Part shown: in pieces, positions 53,781 to 64,000 of the stretch
Numbering within the stretch: the stretch's first letter is position 1
How the letters are laid out: every line of letters begins with the position of its first letter
Assembly (NCBI GenBank): GCA_023653785.1
Contig: JAMKCH010044121.1
Coordinates: 1 to 64,000, forward strand
Direction: 5' to 3'
From: Ophioderma brevispina
Taxonomy: Eukaryota > Echinodermata > Ophiuroidea > Amphilepidida > Ophiodermatidae
Length of the DNA: 64,000 nucleotides
The notes under the pieces: model-generated
Told to the model about the DNA's origin: nothing
Seen by the model: only the letters and a program-made list of their open reading frames with translations
Database searches by the model: none
Position numbers and translations under genes: made by a program

Positions 53781-56690
53781 AAAATATGGGTTGCTGGTGA
53801 AAAATTTACGAGGTTGAGAAAATAATACCAATGCGGAAGGCAGGACCTGATCCTTAGATTTTTCACAGTTTTTGTACCATGGACTTAGGAGTAGTCCTCA
53901 AGCTCAGTGGACCAATTTCAAAAAAATTGACCGTTAATAACAGATGTGGTTGTGTTGTTGGGGGGTAGATAGTGCTGTCGCACTAGGTGTAACCTGTTCA
54001 TTGAGTGCTTGGTTTCAGTGATGGCTCAGTTTTCTCAGCTTCACTATTTGTCCGAGTCAAAATAGAGATGCAATTTGCCATTTTCAATTCATTTTGCATG
54101 TATCTTTAATACCATCAAGGTTACAAAAAGTTGGAAAAAGTGGGTCTACTTGGATGCAAATTGTTTCTGAAGTTGCAAAAGTGCATCTCCACCACCAATT
54201 GTGTTAAGAGATACCTAAAATGTCAAGTTTTACACTAATGTAAAACAATCCATATGAATCTCTAATTACAATACCTAGAGTGGGATATTGAAATATGTCA
54301 TTGCACCTTTAAACTCCAAAGAACTCTGGAGTGTCTTGATTACCCTTGGGGACAGTGAGAGAGGGTAGTGAACTAAAAAAGATTGTAATACACTCAAATT
54401 TAAGCCTATATTTATTTTTTCACAGATGGACTTAGAGAATAAAGGTATGATTGGAGGAACGGTACTCTCTTTGACGATTGAACCCAAGGCGATACCATTA
54501 TTTAAGTGGAAGAACGGGGCTTGAGGCCGAGTTCTTCCACGCAAAAATAAATAATGGTTGTCGCTCGCCGGGTTCAATTGTCCTGTAAAGAGAGTTACCG
54601 GTTCCAAAAATATACCTTTATTCATTCTTAAACAGCATTATCATGGGGTTATCTTAACCCAATTTCGCGAATACTTTGCAGCGTAAATCAACAAGAAGGA
54701 CTTGCCATCATCCAGTGACAACAATGCGAACAACCGCTGAACGCACCGGATATACGCAACGAGACGCAACGTTTGCAGGCGCGCGCGAATTTAGCAAAAA
54801 TCCGTTATGACGCGAGAGCTTCAACCTAAAAATAACTTCCAATACGCAGCGCGTACTACCGGGTTCAATAATCGATTGAACCCGGGCCATCACCATGAAT
54901 GAAATTGCTTAACATTTTCCCAGCTGTTTAAGAAATGTATTAATAGTAAAGAAAATATTGGTTGAGTGAAAATGATTAAATAAAGGTTTTTTTGATAGCA
55001 TTTGTCCAGAGCAAACTCTGATTTTATTGGTAGTGTAGTGTTTAAAGGGAAGTGGGTTTTATTGTTTTTGCATCCACATAAGTGTTTTGCTGTCAAAATT
55101 TTACTAGAGATCTTCTCTGAGATTATAGTCGTACAACAAAATAAAGGGCGCGGCCGCACTTTTTTTATTTTTTTTTTTTTTTTTTTTTTTTTGTAACACC
55201 TTATTCCTGTTCTGCGGGTTTTTTTTTCTGTTTTTTCGAATCCAGCACTATCTCTTGCTTGTGAATTGTTTTGTTTTTGCTGCTGGGAGACGCAATGTTT
55301 GTCTTTTGTCCTTTTTTTTTGGTTGTGGGGTTTTTTTTGTTTTCTTATTTCAAAAAACTGTTTTCTTTTTTTTTTGCGTCTTTTGTTTTATAGCTTTCTC
55401 TGCTAAAGGTCCTTCTTTTTCGATTGTGGTGAACACTTGTTTCTTTTTTGTTTTTGTTTTTTTTGTTTGGGAAGATGACACAGTGGAAAACAAAAGACGG
55501 ATTTTTGGTTTTTTTTTTGGGTTTTGTTTTTGCGTGTTGTTTTGGTTTGTTTTTGAGTAGGACCCACCAAGCAAAACGTTGTGTGGCAAGGTGGGTTTGT
55601 GGTTTTTTGTATAAATATGTAAATAATATTTTATTTTTCACAATATTTTCAAATCTTTGTTTTGTTTGTTCCTTTCTTTTTGTTTGTTAAATTTTGTTTA
55701 CTTTTTTTTTTTTTAAAAAGTAAACCCAGCCTCACAAAGAAAGATACTGCACCATATGCATTCCTTCGCCTAAATGTGGGGTGGGGTGCAGCAGAGATGA
55801 ACAAATAAAAATAAATGCAAGATTTGCTTACAATTTAACTTACAGACACTATCAGTGATTCAAAAATATTTGAAATTTGCAGGAATAGTTCAAAGTGAAG
55901 GATAAGTCTTGTAGAATCCTCATTAAGTTACTTTCCCAGCTGTTAGAATTGAAGAAAAGAAGAAACGCCCAACAGGTTCCAAGATACGATTCTCCATTCA
56001 ATTCGTGTTGTAGGACCGTGTACGTTGGACAGTAAGGACTAAAATCTCCGATTCTGATCTTATTAGGTTGTTCTGGTCTATCATTTGGAGGGTTATTGTA
56101 GGATACCTGTACTTGTTGCCTCCATGCAAAAATCTGATTTTTGATGATGTTTCGATTTGCGATTAAGCCAAAACTGATAGTGCCTTTACTGCATAAGGGG
56201 CGGGGGGGGGGGGGTTCCTAGGGACCCATTTTTTGTTTTTCCAGTCAGCGATTTTTAAGCTGCACTATATATGGTTTTTATTTTTTGTATTTTGTGTAAT
56301 TTTAGTGGCGCTTTACAGGGTGCAAAAAATTCAAATCAAGCGCGTTTTGCGGTTAGCATTAGCATGGGTCCCTAGGAGCCCCCCCCTTATGCAATACCGG
56401 AGGAAAGTCCATGACAAAAAAGGATAAATCATTAGAGTTACTGTGATTTCTGATTTTTCATAATGTTAACACCTAGTGGACATAACAAAGTAATATAAAA
56501 AAATCTTGCAAAGTATAGTAAACCAATGGAGCCATAATATTTATATATTATGTTGTAGCGGTTTACTGTAGGAACATTGGTAAATTATTAACAAAAAAGT
56601 ACCCCTTAAAAAATAGAAAAGAGGCATGAGAATTTATGTTGATGTTTAATATGTTTTAAATATTATAGTTCATTCTTCACCCAATTAATG
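53770..56690. repeat. Indel-rich duplicated block, copy 2, with extra insertions
   Basis: Same order of landmarks as copy 1, but longer. It contains the palindromic element at 54.43-54.63 kb, a following GC-rich stretch with CCGGGTTCAAT...ATTGAACCCGG (54,860-54,886), and a T-rich, homopolymer-rich block (55,157-55,720) with almost no equivalent in copy 1. The ORFs in the T-rich block are composition artefacts. Confidence 0.8.
54434..54628. mobile_element. ~195-bp palindromic MITE
   Basis: AGAATAAAGGTATGATTGGA through GGAACGGTACTCTC, GATTGAACCC and CCATTATTTA to GTGGAAGAAC is inverted after a ~15-bp loop GGGGCTTGAGGCCGA. A half copy is at 15.7 kb. Non-coding. Confidence 0.75.
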
Positions 56691-59670
56691 CAATCAGCAT
56701 AAGTCTAGGTGAAGCAATTGCGTAGTTTTGAAACTACAGAAACAAATTAGTGTCTTTTTCGCACATTGACGCCAAAATTAAAATCAATTGTTTCGTCAGT
56801 TTTTATTTCTTATTGTTGATGTATTTGAAGCCTTCTAAAATGTGGTGAAGTTCATCTAAAAAATCATTTGGGAAAGTGGTTATTAGGGGGGTCCCTAGGA
56901 ACCCACGTTCTGCACTAACAGATAGCTGCAGACCCCTTATGCAGTTAAGTGTTAAAACCACAAAAGTGCTTAATTTAATTCCCTGTCACTGGAAAATCAC
57001 ATTTTTCACATATTGCAAATTTAGCAGTCCAATTATAACGGCGTACAGTATGACTATAACAGTCCCATTTTTCCACCGGTGACGTGAGACAAGCGAGATT
57101 AAACACATTGGCACGGCGTGGCCTGAACTCGCAATCTAATGCTAACGAGTCCCACCCAAACCCTTTTTTTTTTTTTTTTTAAGTTTAAGGGGAAAAAACA
57201 AAATGTGGCCATTGCGAAACTGAAAACAATCAAAATAAAAAAAAAAGAAGGGGGAGGAATGATGAAAAAGAAGGAAAAAACGAAAGCCAGTGCCCCTGTT
57301 ATTCTGAAGGAAAACAAAAAAGTGTACACTGAAAAAAAAAACAACAAAAAGACAAGCAAGAGAAAAAGGGGGGAAGGGCAGAGGAATGTGAAAAAAATAA
57401 ATCAGTGCCAAAAGTTGTCAAAAAGTACCTGGTACTGAATGTAATTGTTTGTTTTCTAGAATATTATAATAAATATATTTTTCAGAGATTTGACTTTAAA
57501 ATAACACCCACAAGCTTCCATTTTACCATATAATGAAAAACATTCATTGTTAGAAGTGTAATTTTTATTGATGAAGTCCTCTTCGCAGTTTTTTTAATTT
57601 TTTTTTGTTTTTGCAGTTTCCAACAGCACAAAACCATGTTATGCTGCTGAAATCATCACATTTGTGGTCGCAAGGTTCCTAATCTAAGTTAAAGGGACAA
57701 ATGGCATGAAACAAATTAATATGAAAAAAGGACCCTTATTGAAATCACTTCCATGAGGTTGAAAACCATTTGGATGTTTAAGTTTGTAAAACAGTAAATC
57801 AAAGAAGAGTTACGGGGGGAGGTGGCAGTTTGTGGCAATTTCTGGAACAGAAAAGCAAGGGTTTCACATCCCTGACAGAAGTTACAATGTTCGACATTGT
57901 TTGGTGACCACCAATCAAAAAGCATCCGACCGAGGGATTCATGGCATTTGTATTTAGGCTATGTAGTAGATATTGATCGGGCACAAGGGAACGTGGTCGC
58001 TGTGATTAGCACATTTACAATAGCAATGGTCTGTGAGATGATGACAAAACATGCCTGATTCAGTTTGGTAAATGTGGCCAGTAATGTCAAGATCCTTGTT
58101 CCAGAAATTGCCACAAACTGCCGACTTCTTGTTGGAGTGAAGACATTATCCAGTCTCAGATTAAACAGTGTCAGTGAATGAAAAGGGGGGGGGAGAGGGG
58201 CCTACTTTCCTAGTTTTCCCCCTGGCTGAAAGAAAAAATGAGGGGATTTTTTTTGGCAAATTCAGCGATTTGGGGCCAAAATTCACCAATTTTAGGGAAA
58301 ATCAGTGTACGATTTGAGGCCAAAATTGGTTAAAAATTTCAAATATTTGATTACTCCCCCCCCCAGAATTTCATTTCCCCCCCCCCAAATTTCACTTTCC
58401 CCGTTTTTGCCAGAAAATGAGGTCTGGTGCCGCCTGAATGTTTATCAATGTATTAGATCACACCTGAGTGATAAGCCAAATATGGCATCTTTATGTAATA
58501 AGATGATGATTTAGTAATTTCTGTCATGCATGACAGGAATGCAAAGCATTTGGGTTTCCTATAGGGACGATTCAAGTTCAAAACAAGCTTAGCGGTTTCT
58601 TTCGTGCTCGTTTGTCCCATAGAGCTTCGAACGTTCTCGGTTGAGCGTGGTCTACACACCGACTCATAGTGCACTTTTGAGGATTTGTATCCTAAAAAAT
58701 CTCCTGATCCTGTCACTTTAACGGGGTTTGTTTGTTGTGTAGTTAACGTCCAGGTATATGTATTGTGTCTATTTTCCGTATCTTGAAAGAGGGGCACTGG
58801 CACATTTCACAAAATATGAAATTTCTTTTTCCAATTTGTTTCAAATGACTAGGGCCATAGGAAGAACAGAGATAAATATTACAATAAAAAATAACATAAC
58901 CCCAAAACAGATGCGGACATTGATATGAGATAAAGAATCCAGGGGCAATTTGAGGCCAATTTTTAAGTTTTCAAAACTTTAATCAACAAAAGTGTTATAT
59001 TACCATGAATATTTTGACTCGTACTCACTGGTATTAAAACCACAAAGGATTTAGCCCGGTTCAAACAGTGTACATAGCGTGAGAAACATTGCATACGGCG
59101 TGAGTTGTTCTTGTGTTACATGCCATGTTTATCGTCTGCTGAAATTTCGCATCGCCGGCCGACGCTAAATTACAAATCGTTCCGTTTACCATAAGAAGCT
59201 GATTGGTCTTAAATATTTTGGGTGAGGTTTTTGTATATAAAAGCTTCTACAACCATGCAAAAATATCGATTTGAAAAATCTTGAGGGCGCACTAATTTTT
59301 TCAAATGTGCCAGTGTGTCTCTTTATTCCGTGTTTTTTTTGTGTTAGTTTTTTTGTATTGATTTATCTGTTTTTCTAGGGATCTTCTGTGTTGCGTATCT
59401 GAGTTGATTGTTGATTGCAAGTAATGAAAAGTTGTTAAATTTATTTTTGCTTGATACATCAGTGTATGATGTGTTTAAATTATAATTATGAATTAATTTT
59501 TTCAGATATCTTTGTAGCTGATTTTAGTAGATAGGTGTTTCTATGTTGTTGTATTGTTGGCAATCAATGGGTTTATTCTTGTTTGAACATGGATTAAGGT
59601 GATGATGATTGGTCATCAGTGGATGAGGTATCTTTTATAATTATTGTTAATTTGAACTTATGAAGTGAAG
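56691..59670. other. No gene recognised; low-complexity and inverted repeats
   Basis: An 18-T run (57163-57180) is followed by a purine-rich stretch to about 57380. A perfect 26-bp inverted repeat, starting GGCAGTTTGTGGCAATTTC, lies at 57824-57849 and 58097-58122. C- and G-runs occur at 58182-58200 and 58356-58388. A minus-strand open frame at 58453-58803 (116 codons) has no recognisable motif, splice context or family resemblance. Confidence 0.4.
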
Positions 59671-59674
59671 TTTT

Positions 59675-59985
59675 AAAGGGGGATTGGCCCCGATTTAAGT
59701 ATGAAGTTTTCATCTTGATAGGATTGGCCTTCACTCCAGCACCCCCTTTTTTTTTTTTCTGTAAAGTTTGCGCGATTGTCAATAGTTTATGCGGAGACTA
59801 AAATGTGATTTTGTAAGACCCATAGGAGCGTGACTGTGTAAATTATTATGGCTTGACCAAATGGAGGCACATTTTCGCTCATAACTTCCAAACCAAACAT
59901 CCTTTGGCTCAAAGGATTTCACAGGTAAATGAGGGAAAATTCTAAATAGTAGCTTCTTCTGATATCCAAATTGGGTGAACCACTT
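59675..59985 (+). repeat. Dispersed repeat, second copy
   Basis: GAAGTTTTCATCTTGATAGG, TGTGATTTTGTAAGACCCAT and CACAGGTAAATGAGG match the repeat at 24.59-24.87 kb in order and orientation. It runs into the RTE-like fragment at 60.03 kb. Confidence 0.6.
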
Positions 59986-60026
59986 CCGTTAAAATTGGGG
60001 GTTCTGGGCGGGGGGTGGACCACCGT

Positions 60027-60385
60027 GAAGGAGTTCACATACCTAGGTGACAGAATTAGTGCGGGTGGTGGATGTGAGGTGGGTGCCAGCCAGAGGAAGG
60101 TATGGGTGGGTTGAGTTTAGGAGAATGTGGAGAAGAGTTGTTACTTGGGAGAAATTTCTTGAAAGATGTTGATGAAAGGGAGGGTGTACAGGAGTTGTAG
60201 TGAGTCAGTGATGATGATAGGGAGTGAGGATCTGGTGCATGAGTGAAAATGAGGGATGGGGGATTTTGAGGGAAGGGCAGAGAGAACAATGGTGAGAGCA
60301 AATGTGTGTGGTGTGACATGATGGATAGGAAGGAAGATGAGGATTTGTGGCAGATGTTGGGTTGGAAGTGGTGTCTGTGATTTTA
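60027..60385 (+). mobile_element. RTE-like reverse transcriptase fragment
   Basis: TVKEFTYLGDRISAGGGCEV (about 60025-60085) is the signature block of the RTE-type polymerase C-terminus. ENVEKSCYL, IGSEDLVHE, AERTMVRANVCGV and DRKEDEDLWQMLGW follow in shifting frames. Stops and frameshifts make it inactive. Same family as the minus-strand remnant at 28-29 kb, here on the opposite strand. Confidence 0.75.
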
Positions 60386-60850
60386 ACATGTTCATTAATG
60401 GTATAACTGATTTTCAGCAGGTGTCATTTTGCAATTGATACATTAGGTTTATATGGAACAGGTGTTAGGAATTAAGTGACTACCTGATATTGAAGTTGTG
60501 GTGGTACTAATAGCTAGTGCTTACAAATGTATTGAATATTTCATTGTATGTCTAGACAGACAGAAAGACAAGGATTTTAAATCTGAATGTTAAGGACAAG
60601 ATGAAAGCCTATTACCAAATGGACTGCAATTAAGAGCTAGATTTTCTTAGAAAACAGTCATGTTATTTTACATGTGTTTGCATACTGCTAGTGCAACAAT
60701 TTTAGTGTATGAAATTCTACTGTGAACTCCCTTCACATTGTAACCAACTATGGTGGAAATATTCTCATTTCTTTTACAGAAAATTTGTAAATTTAATTTT
60801 GAAGCTGCACCATTTCACAAGAGGCTTCAATCACTAAGCAGACAAGTATA

Positions 60851-60957
60851 ATGGCTTCAAAATCAACCACCAGCCTCATAAGAATACCTGGTGATGCTCT
60901 CATTAAAAGGGTCTGCAGGCTCATCACTGAAATTTATTGTTGTGAGCATGTGATTAG
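60851..60957 (+). CDS. Candidate first coding exon, weak
   Basis: ATG at 60851 opens MASKSTTSLIRIPGDALIKR VCRLITEIYCCEHVIR and reaches a possible donor GTAGAT at 60958. A pyrimidine-rich TTTCTTTTACAG ends at 60780, so a 5' UTR exon boundary is possible. There is no recognisable family, and the next exon is not found in the window. It may be chance. Confidence 0.2.
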
Positions 60958-61904
60958 GTAGATCCTTATTTAAAAATTTGGATTTGCGCTGCCTATATAC
61001 TACTACTTTTAACAGAATAGTATTAGACTGACACTGACACTATTTAAATGTCATATTATGATTAAGATTAATGGTTAATAGTTGATCATGTACAAGCACG
61101 CTAAATATTTTTGATTTAAATAGAGAAGAACAGAAAGGGCTACAGTATAACTTTTTCACCATCTTGAAGACAGGTCGTAGGTGTAACTAGCTTCCAATCA
61201 GTGGAAAAACTGACAGTGAATAAAAAATTGTTAAAGATATGCAAGTGGGGATAAATGGTGGTGCTGACAACATTAGACTTTCCGTTAATACAAACATCAA
61301 TACTAGCTAGATTTTAATAGAAAAAAATTACCGATCTGATCAAATCAAACAGGAGTTTTAATATCAAATTGAAATTAGAGGTAATCTCCAGAAGAAAGAT
61401 TATCAAACTATTATTTATTATTTATTGGTATGATGTCGTTAGGGCAAATTGGGCTTTTTTTATTTACTCAGAACGCTCTAGGGCAAATTTTAATTTTCCC
61501 AACGTATCCCTCTGTATTGCAGTTTACATTCGCATTTTGGATAACACGGATATGCACATTAATTTTTTGCAAATGACGTATAACCCCTAGATATAACTAA
61601 GGATATGAATCTCAGTAATTTAAATAAGAAACTCATAACCTAATGAATAATTAAAATTCTCCCTAACATTCTTGTTAACATTATTGTTATATATTGCTAT
61701 CCTGTACGTTAGGGCAAAATTGCCTTTTGTTTATTCTAGTATCCCAAAGTAAGTTTCAACCTGTGAAAAATTTTAAAGAAGCTATTTTCACTGATTTTGG
61801 TAGTATGGGTGGTGGTCAACATTTTACCCAAAAAAGTGAAGTTCACCGTATGGGGTGGGGAAATTGTTTTTTTGGGAGTCAAGGTCAATCAACAAGGGGT
61901 CAAT

Positions 61905-62518
61905 TTTTGAAATTGATCCAATCATGTTGAACAGTATACCAAGTTATAGTTTACTAGGATTCCAAAAGGTATAGTTTTGTACTTCTGCGGCTAAAAGTTT
62001 GGAGTTTATCGGCTAAAAACAGCAAAAATCAATAAAAAAGGATCATTTTCAGTTGTGTACAGGGTCATATTACAAAATTACTCCCTCCATTTGGACAAAA
62101 ATGGTGCAAAATTATAATGGGCTCATCGGATCAAATAAGGAATAGTTTTTTATTGTCTTCAATGCTTACTTAGCGAAGTATGGGGAAACAGTCAAGCCCA
62201 TTGAATGCATGGAGTGTTGACCTTTTGGTTGTGCCCCCTACCACATTTGTGAACTAAGCATTTAAAAGACAGTTACAACTCGTCCTTATTTTAATCCTAT
62301 GAGCTCCATCATAATTGGCACCATTTTTTATCCAAACGGAGTAATTTTACAATTTGACCCCTGCAACTGAAAATACCGTTTTTATTGATTTTTGCTGTTT
62401 TAGCGAGAACTCCAAACTTTCGGCGCCAGATATACAAACTATTACCTTTTTGGGAATCCTTATTATTAAACTATTAACTTGGTAATACTTTTCAACATTA
62501 TTGGATCAATGTTCATCC
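61905..62518. mobile_element. ~610-bp foldback element
   Basis: The left arm runs GATCCAATCATGTTGAACAG, TTTGGAGTT, AACAGCAAAAATCAATAAAA and AAAATTACTCC. The right arm inverted runs GATCCAATAATGTTGAAAAG, TTTGGAGTT, AACAGCAAAAATCAATAAAA and AAAATTACTCC. Arms are about 230 bp with a ~150-bp spacer. No ORF. Confidence 0.75.
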
Positions 62519-63420
62519 GAATTCACAATTGTTTAGTTCAATCGTCCCCAAAAATCTAAACTGTACTTGCCAACTTCGATTTCTTTCTTTGTCAAACATT
62601 GCAAAACCTGGTGCACTCTAAATCTCATGGTCGAACTGGTTCGTCGTTTTAATTCAAATTCGTCGGGTCTAACAATTTTTTTGTTTGTTACAATGGCCAA
62701 CCGATTTTGTCATTGGGCCATTCGATTCATAAAAATATCATTCGAATGTCACGTAGAGGCCTGTATTGTGCGGGATCATGCAAAATGCGTTTAAAGGCCT
62801 AACATATGACATGCTCTTAACAGATAGAGTGACGTTATGCGCAAGTATGTATCGCTCTAAATACATGGTTTTAAATTAAATTCGAAAGTTTATGGTAGGG
62901 ACAAATCAATTCCATATTTAAGTGTTGGAATCTTATTATATATTTATGCTTAAATGTAATTTTTAGTTTTGGTTCATGTCAAAATTATAAACACTTTTTA
63001 TTGTTCCAACTATCTTTAGATATTGGGAAAGTCAGTCATATTTGGCTTTAAAAACACAAATTGTTTTGATTTTTGGTGCCATCCAAGCTGCACAATATCT
63101 TTGAGTTGATGCACCGCAAATGACCAACAGAAAGTGGTGAAACTAAGTACAAAATCACACCCCGAAACACACCTGAGATTTAAAGACCAATTGTTGAACA
63201 CCCCGTGACCAAATCCGTAATCCAACTACCCCAGATATCGCCGGTGTGTTGTGAAGGTGGACTAAATTCATACGCGGGAACTAAATTGATGACCATAGTA
63301 CAGAGTCGTTTGACCATGGACTATTTGGAATGTCCAAAGCACAACGATTGGCAAATGTACAGTTTCTTTTTTGGGACTAATTTGAACTAACAATTGTTGA
63401 ATTCGGATGAACATTGTGCG
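62508..63420. repeat. Second inverted repeat sharing the edge of the foldback
   Basis: AATGTTCATCCGAATTCACA, ATTGTTTAGTTCAA and AAACTGTACTTGCCAA at 62511-62592 are inverted at about 63,355-63,415 (TTGGCAAATGTACAGTTT, TTGAACTAACAATTGTTGAA, TTCGGATGAACATTG). The similarity fades toward a ~600-bp centre. Confidence 0.65.
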
Positions 63421-64000
63421 AAATCGAACGGGAAAACCTATATTCTTATTAAAATTTATTACCCAAAATTTTGCATACAAGAAGTAAATACCCTTGAATT
63501 TGATCTGGCCATCGCCCTCCTTATCATCACAAGTAAATCCAGAATTTGTTTAATATTGGTAAAAGTGAAGGATTTATTCTTTTTGGAAAGTAATTTCTAG
63601 TTGTTATTACACTTGATTATATCAATCCGAAACCAACATTTTCTAAATATTGGTTGGAGAATTAGTCCATTTTCTTCCGACCCAAAGCCAAAAATTTTCC
63701 AAATTTGCATGCTAAAGAGGTAAAAATTTTGAGGAAAATTGAAAATTTGTGTTAAAAAAAAAACTTTTGGCCCAAAATCTGCATCTCTGGTATAGCTGTG
63801 GGACCTTTTTTGCTGGGGGGGGGGGGGGGGCAAAATGTAGATGTGGGTCCCTACTTCCAGATTCTCATAGGATCTGTTAAAAGATACAAAAAAAGATATG
63901 TTTGTCTGCAATGTAATAACCTACACCCTTGTACAAAAAGTATCTCGGCATGTTTTGTCGATCAGTACTGTGCAAAAGTCAGACATTGGAAAGATACATT
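63421..64000. other. No feature seen
   Basis: AT-rich sequence. A run of about 17 G lies at 63815-63831. Minus-strand ORF 63597-63911 spans that run and is not credible as a gene. Confidence 0.4.

Noticed and set aside
55255..55641. ORFs of about 100 codons rich in F, V and C (plus) or K, T and N (minus).
   Set aside because: They arise from a T-homopolymer-rich block with extreme composition bias and have no motif.
58453..58803. Minus-strand open frame of 116 codons.
   Set aside because: No recognisable family, splice signals or codon pattern. Kept only as a note in the intergenic entry.

Overview
The window looks like intronic and intergenic DNA of an animal genome: AT-rich, crowded with non-LTR retrotransposons, Penelope-like elements, tRNA-derived SINEs and foldback DNA elements, with one recognisable host gene split into short exons by GT..AG introns. 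Several dispersed repeats have the look of those in marine invertebrate deuterostomes (echinoderm or hemichordate type). That placement is an impression; nothing here fixes the species.

Host gene. Twelve exons of a tetratricopeptide-repeat protein of the TTC39/Iml2 family lie on the + strand between 7952 and about 38081. The N-terminal coding exon(s) are not recognisable here. Exons 1 to 6 (7952-20807) are open with matching splice phases. Exons 7 to 12 (21891-38081) are clearly homologous, but each carries single-base indels or a broken phase. Either the 3' half is decaying or that part of the sequence has uncorrected indel errors. Just before exon 1 is a partial duplicate of it lacking an acceptor site.

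Introns. They hold a 1.7 kb dispersed repeat with a TGACC-rich minisatellite (8.4-10.1 kb), a hAT-type MITE with a perfect 8-bp target duplication (12.88-13.07 kb), a 684-bp TA-flanked MITE, a SINE whose tRNA 5' half is repeated in tandem (16.85-17.2 kb), two inverted copies of a ~945-bp TTAA element (17.5 and 34.1 kb), two ~1.1 kb hairpin elements (18.6-19.6 and 30.3-31.5 kb), a 177-bp near-perfect palindrome (27.6 kb), an RTE-like reverse transcriptase remnant (28-29 kb, - strand) and a degraded LINE (33.5-37.2 kb). The LINE is interrupted by a TTAA element at a TTAA that is also its reconstructed empty site.

Downstream of the gene. From 38.4 to 64 kb there are more MITEs, a Penelope-like element (44.4-46.9 kb, - strand) interrupted by an ~870-bp foldback element, a ~20-bp minisatellite (47.45-49.75 kb) split by a TTAA element that carries a TA-flanked MITE in one arm, a poly-A retrocopy between identical 216-bp direct repeats (50.07-50.72 kb), a tRNA-derived SINE (51.17 kb), an indel-rich duplication (52.2-56.7 kb), a second RTE fragment (60.0 kb), one weak candidate first exon (60.85 kb) and two adjoining long inverted repeats (61.9-63.4 kb). 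I see no rRNA, no CRISPR array and no convincing functional tRNA gene. Most ORFs of 60-120 codons are shadows of repeats.
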